Source: Marinilabiliaceae bacterium UBA5488 (GTDB lineage Bacteria > Bacteroidota > Bacteroidia > Bacteroidales > Marinilabiliaceae). From it: a stretch of DNA of 64,000 nucleotides. The position numbers and the translations under genes were made by a program. A model generated the notes under the pieces. It was not told the origin of the DNA, made no database searches, and saw only the letters and a list, made by a program, of their open reading frames with translations. The stretch is from NCBI GenBank assembly GCA_002427105.1, contig DIPM01000011.1, positions 1 through 64,000 on the forward strand. The letters are read 5' to 3'. Below, in pieces: positions 1-8,018 of this stretch; position 1 is the stretch's first letter, and every line of letters begins with the position of its first letter.

Positions 1-160
1 CGATGATTTAAGGGGCCGGTACAGTAGAAGTCTGAGAGTAAGGGAAAAATGCCCGGTCAGTTTCAGTTTTTTATTTAATAATGTTTTTATAAAGGAATGT
101 AAGCGACTTTTTCATTTATAATAATTATATTGCTTTGTACAAAACTTAAAAAACAGACAG
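1..160. other. Left-edge non-coding stretch
   Basis: No gene can be supported here. The first 60 bases may belong to the end or leader of something outside the window. The remainder is A+T-rich and probably carries the promoter of the DUF1858 gene that starts at 161, but no clean TAnnTTTG box is seen. Confidence 0.4.
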
Positions 161-451
161 ATGAAAATTACACCGAGTACGAAAATTGCTGCCCTATTAG
201 AAGCCTATCCTCAATTTGGAGACATGCTGGGAAATATATCTCCGGCATTGAAAAAGCTGAACAGCCCTTTGGTAAGAAAGACTTTAGCTAAAGTTACTTC
301 CCTTGAGCAGGCAGCTTCAATGGCAGGATTAGATGTGGGCGATTTGATATCAAAGTTGACTCCGCTTCTTACCGGAAAAGGCGAAGGAGATTCGGGAGAT
401 CTTCTTGCCAAGGGTCTAGAGGTTTTAAAAACTATAAAGAAGAAGAAGTAG
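161..451 (+). CDS. DUF1858-domain small protein
   Basis: A 96-residue cytoplasmic protein with no signal peptide. Residues 1-60 match the pattern of DUF1858 domains: an opening MKITPSTKI, a LLEAYP segment, then a short helix with K(K)LNSP and a TSLEQAA helix. This fold is otherwise found at the N-terminus of ScdA-like and hybrid-cluster-associated proteins. The last 15 residues are lysine-rich. The family has no settled role; a link to redox or iron-sulfur chemistry is suggested only by its relatives. The usual Cys pair of some DUF1858 proteins is absent. The next gene starts 16 bases downstream on the same strand, so the two are probably co-transcribed. Confidence 0.7.
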   Translation: MKITPSTKIAALLEAYPQFGDMLGNISPALKKLNSPLVRKTLAKVTSLEQAASMAGLDVGDLISKLTPLLTGKGEGDSGDLLAKGLEVLKTIKKKK

Positions 452-467
452 TCACTAATTGTCGGAT

Positions 468-791
468 ATGGAAACACGCAAGATTCAATCATTCGAAGAT
501 TTTAAGACCCGCCTCATTAATGAGCCCGAGTTGCAAAATCAGTTCAAGGCCAATCCTTTAGAGGCGGTTAATCAGTTTGAACAGCAAAGCCCCTTACATA
601 CTGATAAGTGGATTTATCGCATAATTGTAATAGCCTTAAGTGTTACCATTGTTTTGATAATAGCAGGAGTGCTCCTTTTGATGGCAAGCGGAAAGATAAG
701 TGATGATCAGGGAGTTCCAACCATATTGACAGCAGTTGGTTCTGCTGCTATTGGTGCTTTAGCGGGTTTGCTGGCACCTTCGCCAAAATAA
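468..791 (+). CDS. Small membrane protein with leader-like N-terminus
   Basis: About 107 residues from the ATG at 468; an in-frame TTG at 459 would add three residues and is less likely. Residues 5-35 form a soluble amphipathic stretch (FEDFKTRL, then ELQNQFKANPLEAV) that resembles the 'ELxxxFxxDPxxAL' leaders of Nif11/NHLP-type peptides. Two transmembrane helices follow (about 48-72 and 84-104), ending in a short APSPK tail. I do not recognise a function. The gene follows the DUF1858 gene by 16 bases and precedes mscL by 47 bases on the same strand. Confidence 0.6.
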   Translation: METRKIQSFEDFKTRLINEPELQNQFKANPLEAVNQFEQQSPLHTDKWIYRIIVIALSVTIVLIIAGVLLLMASGKISDDQGVPTILTAVGSAAIGALAGLLAPSPK

Positions 792-838
792 TCTGGTATT
801 GTATTTTTATAATTCATCACTATTCTAAATTATTAATT

Positions 839-1240
839 ATGGGCATTCTTAAAGAATTCAAGGCCTTTGCTATGAAAGGCAACGTGGTTGACATGGCTGT
901 GGGTATCATCATTGGTGCTGCCTTCGGGAAAATTGTCACTTCTTTGGTTAACGATGTAATCATGCCTCCCATCGGGGTATTAGTTGGAGGAGTTAATTTT
1001 ACAGACCTCTCTATTACTATTAAAGAAGCAGTCGGGGATGCTGCGGCCGTTACTATCAATTATGGTAATTTTATACAGGTAATTTTCGATTTCCTTATTA
1101 TTGCCGCTGCGATTTTTGCCCTAGTTAAAGTTATGAACTCGATGAAGCGAAAAGAAGAGGAAAGTCCCTCTGCTCCTCCGGCGCCTTCTAAAGAGGAAGT
1201 ACTGCTAAGCGAGATACGTGATATTCTGAAAAGTAAATGA
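839..1240 (+). CDS. mscL: Large-conductance mechanosensitive channel MscL
   Basis: A 133-residue inner-membrane channel that opens under high membrane tension to release solutes during hypo-osmotic shock. The N-terminal amphipathic helix (LKEFKAFAMKGN) is followed by the diagnostic VVDMAVGIIIGAAFGKIVTSL pore helix region, a periplasmic loop with the conserved DVIMPPIG segment, a second membrane helix (about 73-100), and a charged C-terminal helix ending in LLSEIRDILKSK. Length and all landmarks fit the family, so the gene appears intact. It stands last before a strong hairpin shared with the convergent regulator gene. Confidence 0.97.
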   Translation: MGILKEFKAFAMKGNVVDMAVGIIIGAAFGKIVTSLVNDVIMPPIGVLVGGVNFTDLSITIKEAVGDAAAVTINYGNFIQVIFDFLIIAAAIFALVKVMNSMKRKEEESPSAPPAPSKEEVLLSEIRDILKSK

Positions 1241-1307
1241 TAAGATTATTTTGTGACTACACAGGATAGAAGGTTTTATTTGAAAGTTTTCACAGTGTAT
1301 TAATAAG

Positions 1308-1345
1308 AACTTAGCCCACGAGTTTTCGTGGGCTAAGTTGTTTTA
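1308..1345. terminator. Bidirectional terminator between mscL and lytTR gene
   Basis: A perfect 14-bp stem (1308-1321 pairs with 1326-1339) closes a 4-base loop. It is followed on the plus strand by GTTTT at 1340-1344 and sits seven bases before the stop of the convergent response regulator, so it can end both transcripts. Confidence 0.9.
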
Positions 1346-1346
1346 A

Positions 1347-2129
1347 TTATTTATTGATCCACTCTTTAAAGTACCTTACTTTTTCGCGGCTGACAACGAT
1401 TTTGTCAGGTGATTCGGGCTTAGTCTTGACTATCAGTTTGCCATTAAACCAGGTTTCTATGCGCAGCACTGCGTCTATGTGAATGATGAATTGTCGGTTA
1501 GCTCTAAAGTAGAGCTTTGGGTCGAGTTCATCTTCCAGCTTTTCCAGCGTTTGATCGATTACATGGGGAAGGCCTGCGTTTGTGATTGCAGTAGTTACCT
1601 TTTGAGAGCTATGAAATATCGCGATATCTGAAATGTTGAGTTTTATGTAGCCGTCAACAGTCGGGACCAGTATCCTGCTTCTGTAAATCGGGCCTCCCTG
1701 CTTGATTAATGCAGATAATTGTTTGATATCAACATAGTCGCCGGGCCTTGACAGTACGGTCATCAGCTTTTCATATTTTATAATAGCTGATTCAAGGGCT
1801 TCATTACTAATGGGCTTCAGGAGGTAGTCAACACTGTTGACTTTGAATGCCTGCATCGCATATTCGTCATAGGCAGTAGTGAAAATAACGGCAGAGCGTA
1901 TTTCTATTTTTTCAAAGATTTCAAAGCTTAGTCCGTCGGAGAGGTGAACATCAAGGAAGATTAGGTTGGGGTGGGGATTGTTTTCGAGCCATTCCTGCGT
2001 GTCTTCAATGCTACCGGTTGTAGCAACAATATCCCATGTCGGCCTTAAATCCTGAATCATTTTTTTTAGCAGCCTTTGGGTAGGTAACTCGTCCTCCACT
2101 ATCAACACACGACTTTTAGTTGTTTCCAT
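1347..2129 (-). CDS. LytTR-family response regulator
   Basis: A 260-residue DNA-binding response regulator. The receiver domain (about 7-125) shows the acidic pair in VEDE, the phospho-acceptor D60 in IFLDVHLSDG, the TTAY switch residues and the LLKP lysine. A LytTR DNA-binding domain follows (about 155-258), with the typical RANRQFIIHIDAV and VVSREKVRYFKEW segments. It overlaps the upstream histidine kinase by 14 bases, which shows they form a cognate pair. Target genes are unknown. It is one of three such pairs in this window. Confidence 0.93.
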   Translation of the reverse strand: METTKSRVLIVEDELPTQRLLKKMIQDLRPTWDIVATTGSIEDTQEWLENNPHPNLIFLDVHLSDGLSFEIFEKIEIRSAVIFTTAYDEYAMQAFKVNSVDYLLKPISNEALESAIIKYEKLMTVLSRPGDYVDIKQLSALIKQGGPIYRSRILVPTVDGYIKLNISDIAIFHSSQKVTTAITNAGLPHVIDQTLEKLEDELDPKLYFRANRQFIIHIDAVLRIETWFNGKLIVKTKPESPDKIVVSREKVRYFKEWINK

Positions 2130-3231
2130 GGCTATTTGAATTTCTGTTAATATCTAAAGGAATATCCTGATGTTCAATCAGTGGTAGTGAAACAGTAAAA
2201 TTATTATCGCTGTCGCTAATAATTACTTTTTTATCAGTGAGCAGCTTATATCTCATAATTATGTTTTCCAGTCCTATGCCGGTTGAATAGCTTGTGGATT
2301 TGGGGTTCAGGTTGTTTGTAACTGTCACGTAAGCATTGTCACTACTGCTAATGTTAATTTGCAAAGGGTTTTTATCTGTAGCCCTGTTGTGTTTTATGGC
2401 GTTTTCCACCAAAACCTGAAGGGTCAAAGGAGGAAGTTCCAGTTTTAGCTGTTCAGATGCTATGTCTATTACCATTTCAAGGGTTTCTCCCATGCGTGTT
2501 TTGTGCAAAAACATATAATCGGAAATAAAGCTAAGCTCATGTTTCAGTGAGGTTGTGGTTGTTTCCCTTTGCTGCAAAACGTATCTGTAAACTTCCGCCA
2601 TTTTTTGGACAAATTCAATAGCAGCATTGGGATTGTATTGTATTTCAGATATCAATACACTGAAGCTGTTGAAGAGAAAATGAGGGTTGAGCTGGCTTTG
2701 AAGCACTTTGTAATCAGCCTGCAGCTTGGCTTGCTTTAGTTGTTCATTTTCGCTAACCGATAGCCTCCAGTTATATGCGAAATTTCGCATAATCATAATG
2801 TTATTGATAAACAAGACGAACAGTATCCCGAAGGTAAAGGAAATAATGGTGTCTTTTGACAGAGAACGCGGAGCCATAAGAGCGAAAAACGCGAATATTA
2901 TAACAAGCCACAGAAAGCTTAACAGAAGTTGTATCCTGATACGTTTGCCAAATTTGCCAAACCAGGGCATTTTTTTATTTAGGATTCTATTTATTATCAC
3001 ATTGCCCTCGCTGAGCAAAATTACAGTGACAGCAGCGATTATTATGGTCTTTTTGTTGTAGTATAATTCTCGCAGACCGAATATTTCTCCTAAGATCAAG
3101 GTTGATAAAACGCCTACAACGGAAACGTAAAGTGTCCTGCGCAAGGTAGCAACGAAGCCTACGTCCATAATTCTGTCGGCATATTTAAACAGATCATCCG
3201 CACAATTCTCTCTTTGCTTCTTTTTTCTCAT
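2116..3231 (-). CDS. LytS-type sensor histidine kinase
   Basis: About 371 residues from the ATG at 3231; an in-frame TTG at 3237 adds two residues. Four hydrophobic segments lie in the first 155 residues with little periplasmic sequence. The His_kinase (PF06580-type) domain follows, with the phospho-acceptor near H184 in LNPHFLFNS. The ATP-binding HATPase part has NAIKH (N box) and GIGLENI (G box). It transfers phosphate to the overlapping LytTR regulator downstream. The sensed signal is unknown; the sensor is entirely within the membrane region. Confidence 0.92.
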   Translation of the reverse strand: MRKKKQRENCADDLFKYADRIMDVGFVATLRRTLYVSVVGVLSTLILGEIFGLRELYYNKKTIIIAAVTVILLSEGNVIINRILNKKMPWFGKFGKRIRIQLLLSFLWLVIIFAFFALMAPRSLSKDTIISFTFGILFVLFINNIMIMRNFAYNWRLSVSENEQLKQAKLQADYKVLQSQLNPHFLFNSFSVLISEIQYNPNAAIEFVQKMAEVYRYVLQQRETTTTSLKHELSFISDYMFLHKTRMGETLEMVIDIASEQLKLELPPLTLQVLVENAIKHNRATDKNPLQINISSSDNAYVTVTNNLNPKSTSYSTGIGLENIIMRYKLLTDKKVIISDSDNNFTVSLPLIEHQDIPLDINRNSNSHGNN

Positions 3232-3432
3232 ACTCAAGCTTCAACATTTTGGATTAACAAAACTATAGTATTTTTTCTTACCCACTTCTTTTGATTTCCC
3301 AATGTAGCAATAAAAGCACCTGAAGTGATAAACGTTCATCAGTAAAACTGCATTTTATTGTTTGCTGCTTACTGATAATGATTTAATTATGAAAGATTAA
3401 CCTTATTTTAAAATGTTAACGGAAGCTTGTAG

Positions 3433-3440
3433 TAACTTTG
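3433..3440 (+). promoter_or_regulatory. Candidate -7 box in the 380-bp gap before the phosphoesterase gene
   Basis: The gap between the divergent kinase and phosphoesterase genes (3232-3611) holds no other gene. An exact Bacteroidota -7 box, TAACTTTG, lies at 3433-3440 on the plus strand, about 170 bases before the start at 3612. No clear -33 TTTG is seen at the expected distance, so the call is tentative. Confidence 0.4.
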
Positions 3441-3611
3441 CAACAAATTTTTAAGTAAAGCTGTTTGGTTCTTAGCGGAACAAAATTTTGGCTGATAGCC
3501 ATTCAGGATAATAGTAAATAAGTGAAACGACCATGCTGAGATTTTCATTGAAGTGTAAGAATCCGGATTCATGGGAGTTGCATTTAAACATTAAAATATA
3601 GGAAAAAACAG

Positions 3612-4877
3612 ATGAAGTATCAGTTTGGATTGGTTTTTTTTGCGGCTTTTGTGGTGTTGATAATCGATCTTTATCTTTTCTGGAGATGGAAGCATAGCGG
3701 TCTCTACGATAATTTAACAGGAAAGTTCTTTTCTCTATTTCTTTTCCTTTTGATGCCATTGGCGGCCTTTTTCGGCTTTTTTTACATAGGCCTCAGGATG
3801 CAAGTTGCAGAAGGATCACAGATATATGTTGCTTTTGGATGGTTTTTCATGGCCTTTCTAATTATTTACGCAGCTAAACTTTTGTTCTCCGGCTTTGACG
3901 GACTTCAGTTGATAGTTAACAGGCTGGCTCGCCCCGCCGAGCCTAAGGTGCGTCACTATCCCCGGATCACACGGCGTAAGTTTCTGAGCCAGATAGGGAT
4001 AATAATGGCTACCGCTCCTTTCGTATCGCTTCTATTTGGGGCATTGAAGGGAAGATTTGCATTTTACGTTAGAGAGGTTCAGCTATCATTCCCAAATTTG
4101 CCGCAAGGATTTGACGGCCTCCGTATAGCTCAGATTTCAGATTTGCATCTTGGTAGTTTCGGTGATAATCGTGAACCATTAACAGAGGCTTTAGAGCTTA
4201 TTAGTGACAGTCGTCCTGACATGATTCTTTTTACAGGCGACCTTGTTAATAATTTCGCCAGGGAAATTGACGGCTGGGAAGCTGTATTTGCAAAGCTTCA
4301 TGCGCCAATGGGTAAATATTCGATTTTGGGAAATCATGATTACGGGAATTATAGTCGTTGGGATTCGGACGCTGAAAGGGAGGCAAATTTTCAGGGTATA
4401 GTAGAAGGCAATAAAAAACTTGGCTTTACCTTGCTTCGCAATGAGTCGCTGGTATTAAGCCGTAAAGGAGATAAAATCGGGCTGGCGGGTGTAGAGAATT
4501 GGGGCACTGCTTCCTTCCCTCGTAATGGTGATCTGGAGCCTGCAGCTGAAGGAATAAAAGATTTGTCGTTTAATTTGCTAATGTCTCACGATCCTGATCA
4601 TTGGGATAAGCAGATCTTGCCTCAGGATTTCTTTGATCTTACGCTTTCCGGCCATACTCACGGTATGCAGTTTGGAATTGAGAAGGGGGATTTCAGATGG
4701 AGTCCGGCGCAATATGTTCAAAAGCGTTGGGCAGGCTTGTATCGTGAAGGGGATAAGTTCTTGTATGTAAACAGAGGTTTAGGTTGTCATGGTTTGCCTG
4801 CACGGGTTGGTATGCCTCCCGAAATAACAATATTCATACTGCGAAGAGGAGCCATAAGTGAAGAGGGTCTTAATTAA
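3612..4877 (+). CDS. Membrane-anchored metallophosphoesterase (YkuE/YaeI-like)
   Basis: 421 residues. Three hydrophobic helices (about 4-24, 40-62, 73-93) precede a TRRKFL motif at 120-125 with a following hydrophobic run that looks like a Tat signal or a further anchor. The calcineurin-like phosphoesterase domain spans about 168-410 and has every metal-binding motif: DLH at 177-179, GD at 209-210, GNHD at 240-243, a SHD segment, and GHTH near 345. Relatives act on lipid or cyclic-nucleotide phosphoesters; the substrate here is not known. The active site is predicted to be outside the cytoplasm. The 3' end overlaps the convergent gene by 8 bases. Confidence 0.88.
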   Translation: MKYQFGLVFFAAFVVLIIDLYLFWRWKHSGLYDNLTGKFFSLFLFLLMPLAAFFGFFYIGLRMQVAEGSQIYVAFGWFFMAFLIIYAAKLLFSGFDGLQLIVNRLARPAEPKVRHYPRITRRKFLSQIGIIMATAPFVSLLFGALKGRFAFYVREVQLSFPNLPQGFDGLRIAQISDLHLGSFGDNREPLTEALELISDSRPDMILFTGDLVNNFAREIDGWEAVFAKLHAPMGKYSILGNHDYGNYSRWDSDAEREANFQGIVEGNKKLGFTLLRNESLVLSRKGDKIGLAGVENWGTASFPRNGDLEPAAEGIKDLSFNLLMSHDPDHWDKQILPQDFFDLTLSGHTHGMQFGIEKGDFRWSPAQYVQKRWAGLYREGDKFLYVNRGLGCHGLPARVGMPPEITIFILRRGAISEEGLN

Positions 4878-7842
4878 CCATAAATCCTCCCAGAGCGCTG
4901 CTTATTATAAATTCGCCAAATATTGCCTTATCAAGGCTGCGGTATCCAAGTCTGCCCCCAATTGTAAAAGGAAGGATAAATCTGAATAAGTGGGTGTCGC
5001 TAAGTAATTCTACTCCATAGCTTTGAGGATTCAGGTGGTAGCTTTCCTTTTGTCCGCTGTCTTTGCGTATCAGGCTGTATTCAGCATCGGCCATATCGTA
5101 GAAGGCATTGAGGCGTATTCGTTTGATATAGGCTAATTTGCCAAGCGTAAGGTCGGGATTCCATAATGGCAATGAATAAGTAGCCCTGAAGAGATACATT
5201 CTGTCGTTTTCTACATTTGAGTACCCTCTGGGAAAGCTTATAACATTGTTAGGCCGATAATAATAAAGATAATCATCGTCGGTCTCGACCCTGTCTCCGG
5301 GTATTTTATTCTGGAAGTCATTATGGATTGAGATAGAGTGGAAGCGTGAGGCTCCGGGCAAATATAAGCGGCTCATAAAGCCGCTGATAGAGCCCGAACT
5401 TATATTACCAAACGGGGAGTGATTATAAAAGAGGCTAAGTGCTTGCCCCATTCGGGTTCCCACATCCCTTGAACTGCCTCGTCTTATATTTTGAAAGTTT
5501 AGATTGTGTTCAAGTCCGTAATAATTAAACAGAGGAATAATATTCTGACGAATATTCCCTGTTGGAATCAAAAAGTTGCCGCTTTGTATATATTGCGTCA
5601 TTGGATATGTAAGTTCTGAGCGCCACTGCCATGACAGGCGGCTACTTGTGCTGATATGCCGTGACCATGCTCCGCGGCTCAAGTCGAAAGGCAAGCGAAT
5701 ACCTGTCTTAAGATAATGGTTCCAAACAGTTAGCTCGCTGTCGGCATGATAAACGTACTCGTCGTCGGTAAAGTAGCCTTTTCGTTCAAAATCACTATCG
5801 CCAAAGCGATAGGTCAAATTAAAAATTGGGAACAGTCCGCGATATGAATAGTCCAGATAATACTTCTGGTGTTTATAACTTGGGTTAGCATTATATCCTG
5901 CTGTAAAGACCGAAGTTCCAAGCAGGTTTTGCGACATTGCTGAAATGCCTGTGTAGATTGTCTCATCATCAAAATCAAGCATCACCGGCGCCCAACTATG
6001 CAGATTAAAAATATTCCATTTGCTATAGCTTTGAGCTGAGTAGTCTTTTTGTTCGACGGAGGCAGAAGGCTCAATTGGAGCAGACTCATGGCTTGTTATA
6101 GCTTCGGCCAGTTGCATAACAAGCGAAGGGGCAGATTGTGGCTGTAGGTCTTTATCAGAGGCGGTATGCATTACCGGACGCAGACCTTTTGCGCTGTACG
6201 TGCTGTATATCAAGGTGTTGGCTTCGGGAGTGAGACTGGGGTAGTAAGCGCCAAAGGCAGTGGCAGTGAGTCTTTGTTTTTCCCCCGAGCTTAGCTTGTA
6301 ACTGTAAATTTCATCGCTGTAATCGCCTTGTGCAACAAAGTAAATGATATTTCCATTTTGTATGGGATCGCGAGGCTCCTGATAGCCCCAGGGGCTAACT
6401 TGCCTCCAGCTCTCGTGTTGCGGATCGAGGGTGAAAATGGCCTTCCCTTTGTCGGATAAAAGTATAAGCACGATATTATCGCCTGTCATATTCCATGAGG
6501 GAGTAATTGGATAGCTATTAGCCGGCGTGCTTATCTTTTTCAGTCTTTGGCCGCTATGGGCGTCTAAGATGCTTAGCGAGTATTGGTTTGAGCTTGAGCT
6601 TTCAACCGCGGCTATTATGTTTTGACTTGGATGGAGAGCCGGCGAGTAGAGGTAAGATTTTCGCGTGATAAAGCGTGACTTCCCGCTTTCCAGATCCAGA
6701 GTGCGGATTAGCGACCATGACTCATTCTCCCATCGGGGATGATTTCGTATTTCGCTCCATGCAACCATCCTTGAGTTGGCGCTAATGGACTCTGAATCAC
6801 GCGCCCCGGTGTAAGCTAATATAGAGGTTTTGCCTGAAGGTATATCAATTGAGACAATACCGGAGCGGATTCCCGGTCCGCTCACAGAAGATATCAAAGT
6901 TGAGTCGTTAATAGCTATTGCTGAGCGGTATAGGAGGTATTCGTCTTCAGTTGCCTTTATTTCAGAATAGCTGCTTTGGGTTTGCTTGCTCATCTCTTGG
7001 CTCCATTCTTCTTTAAGCTGTTTAAAGATGCTGAGATAGAGTTTCTTTTGTCCAAGGCCTGTGTTTTGCTTTATTGCTTTGTTGAAAGCCCTTGGATTCC
7101 AGCTGTTTCGTCCAACATAGTTTATGGAGTTTTCCCATAATTGGGGGCCATATATTTCACGGGCTTTGGCCGTGAGCAGATAGCCCATCTTGTAATAGTT
7201 GGGCACATAATCTTTGTATGAGCCCATATAGGCCTTTTGGTAGGAATAGATTCCGCGCCCTAAGATTTGCGCTTTTAATTCATTATTAAAGGCAAATGAG
7301 CGCCCTCGACCGCTTTGTGTCAAGGCTGTTTCTGCAATTACGGCATCGCCTTCGAGTAGCCACATCGGAAGGTAGAGCCCTAAAACAGCTCCTGTGGCCT
7401 GCTGACCAAAAAACCATGTAAGACCCTTGGTGAATCCTTGGTTTAATTTATCTATTTGAACGACGTGCCGATACTCATGAATGGCAAGGTGCTTAAGCCA
7501 TTCAACAGAGTTGGTCTCCTGACCCGGAATAGTGAAGAACTCGGAGCGCTTTGGTGCCCATGACACCAGCCCGTTGGAGTAGGCAGAATGATTATGCAGC
7601 AGGATGTCAATCTTTTGTGCTTTGTGCTTCAGTGAGTAGGAAATATATGGAGTCATACTGTCGATGTAAGCAGCAAGCTTTGCCGCCTCCTTTGCCATAT
7701 TCTTTTCAAAAACCAGCCTGACGGTGGGAGTATTTATCTGTTGCCAGTGAAGGCGAGCAGGGTCGCTTCCTGAGCTGTAATATTGCGCAGCTGCCACATT
7801 TGTAATCAACAAAAGCAAAGCTGCAAGGAGCTTTTTTATCAT
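4870..7842 (-). CDS. Outer-membrane protein: gluzincin-like protease + beta-propeller + C-terminal barrel
   Basis: 990 residues with a clear signal peptide (about 1-20). Residues 110-180 contain HEYRH at 122-126, an HExxH zinc motif, and a downstream WLLEGD (E164) that could be the third ligand, as in peptidase MA-like families. Residues about 290-590 hold repeated WD40/TolB-like propeller blades (ILAYTG, LHPSQNIIA, SYPITPSWN, YYPSLTPEANTLIYST). The C-terminal third, after about 640, is rich in alternating aromatic strands and resembles a surface-antigen barrel. It is probably exported to the outer membrane as a protease-like or assembly factor. Substrate unknown. Single gene on its strand, convergent with the phosphoesterase gene. 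Confidence 0.78.
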   Translation of the reverse strand: MIKKLLAALLLLITNVAAAQYYSSGSDPARLHWQQINTPTVRLVFEKNMAKEAAKLAAYIDSMTPYISYSLKHKAQKIDILLHNHSAYSNGLVSWAPKRSEFFTIPGQETNSVEWLKHLAIHEYRHVVQIDKLNQGFTKGLTWFFGQQATGAVLGLYLPMWLLEGDAVIAETALTQSGRGRSFAFNNELKAQILGRGIYSYQKAYMGSYKDYVPNYYKMGYLLTAKAREIYGPQLWENSINYVGRNSWNPRAFNKAIKQNTGLGQKKLYLSIFKQLKEEWSQEMSKQTQSSYSEIKATEDEYLLYRSAIAINDSTLISSVSGPGIRSGIVSIDIPSGKTSILAYTGARDSESISANSRMVAWSEIRNHPRWENESWSLIRTLDLESGKSRFITRKSYLYSPALHPSQNIIAAVESSSSNQYSLSILDAHSGQRLKKISTPANSYPITPSWNMTGDNIVLILLSDKGKAIFTLDPQHESWRQVSPWGYQEPRDPIQNGNIIYFVAQGDYSDEIYSYKLSSGEKQRLTATAFGAYYPSLTPEANTLIYSTYSAKGLRPVMHTASDKDLQPQSAPSLVMQLAEAITSHESAPIEPSASVEQKDYSAQSYSKWNIFNLHSWAPVMLDFDDETIYTGISAMSQNLLGTSVFTAGYNANPSYKHQKYYLDYSYRGLFPIFNLTYRFGDSDFERKGYFTDDEYVYHADSELTVWNHYLKTGIRLPFDLSRGAWSRHISTSSRLSWQWRSELTYPMTQYIQSGNFLIPTGNIRQNIIPLFNYYGLEHNLNFQNIRRGSSRDVGTRMGQALSLFYNHSPFGNISSGSISGFMSRLYLPGASRFHSISIHNDFQNKIPGDRVETDDDYLYYYRPNNVISFPRGYSNVENDRMYLFRATYSLPLWNPDLTLGKLAYIKRIRLNAFYDMADAEYSLIRKDSGQKESYHLNPQSYGVELLSDTHLFRFILPFTIGGRLGYRSLDKAIFGEFIISSALGGFMVN

Positions 7843-8018
7843 AACCTAACTTAAAAGGGGCTTATGCCTCAGCGAAGATAGTGATTAGAAGTCTGGAGTT
7901 CAAAGTCCGGGCTTTAAAGTTTGATGCAAATTTTTAAGAAGAAAGTTTTTGTTTGGGCTTTTGGAACAATAATTAATAGTTTGTCGTACTTTTAGCGGGT
8001 TTAAATTAAGTGAAAATC

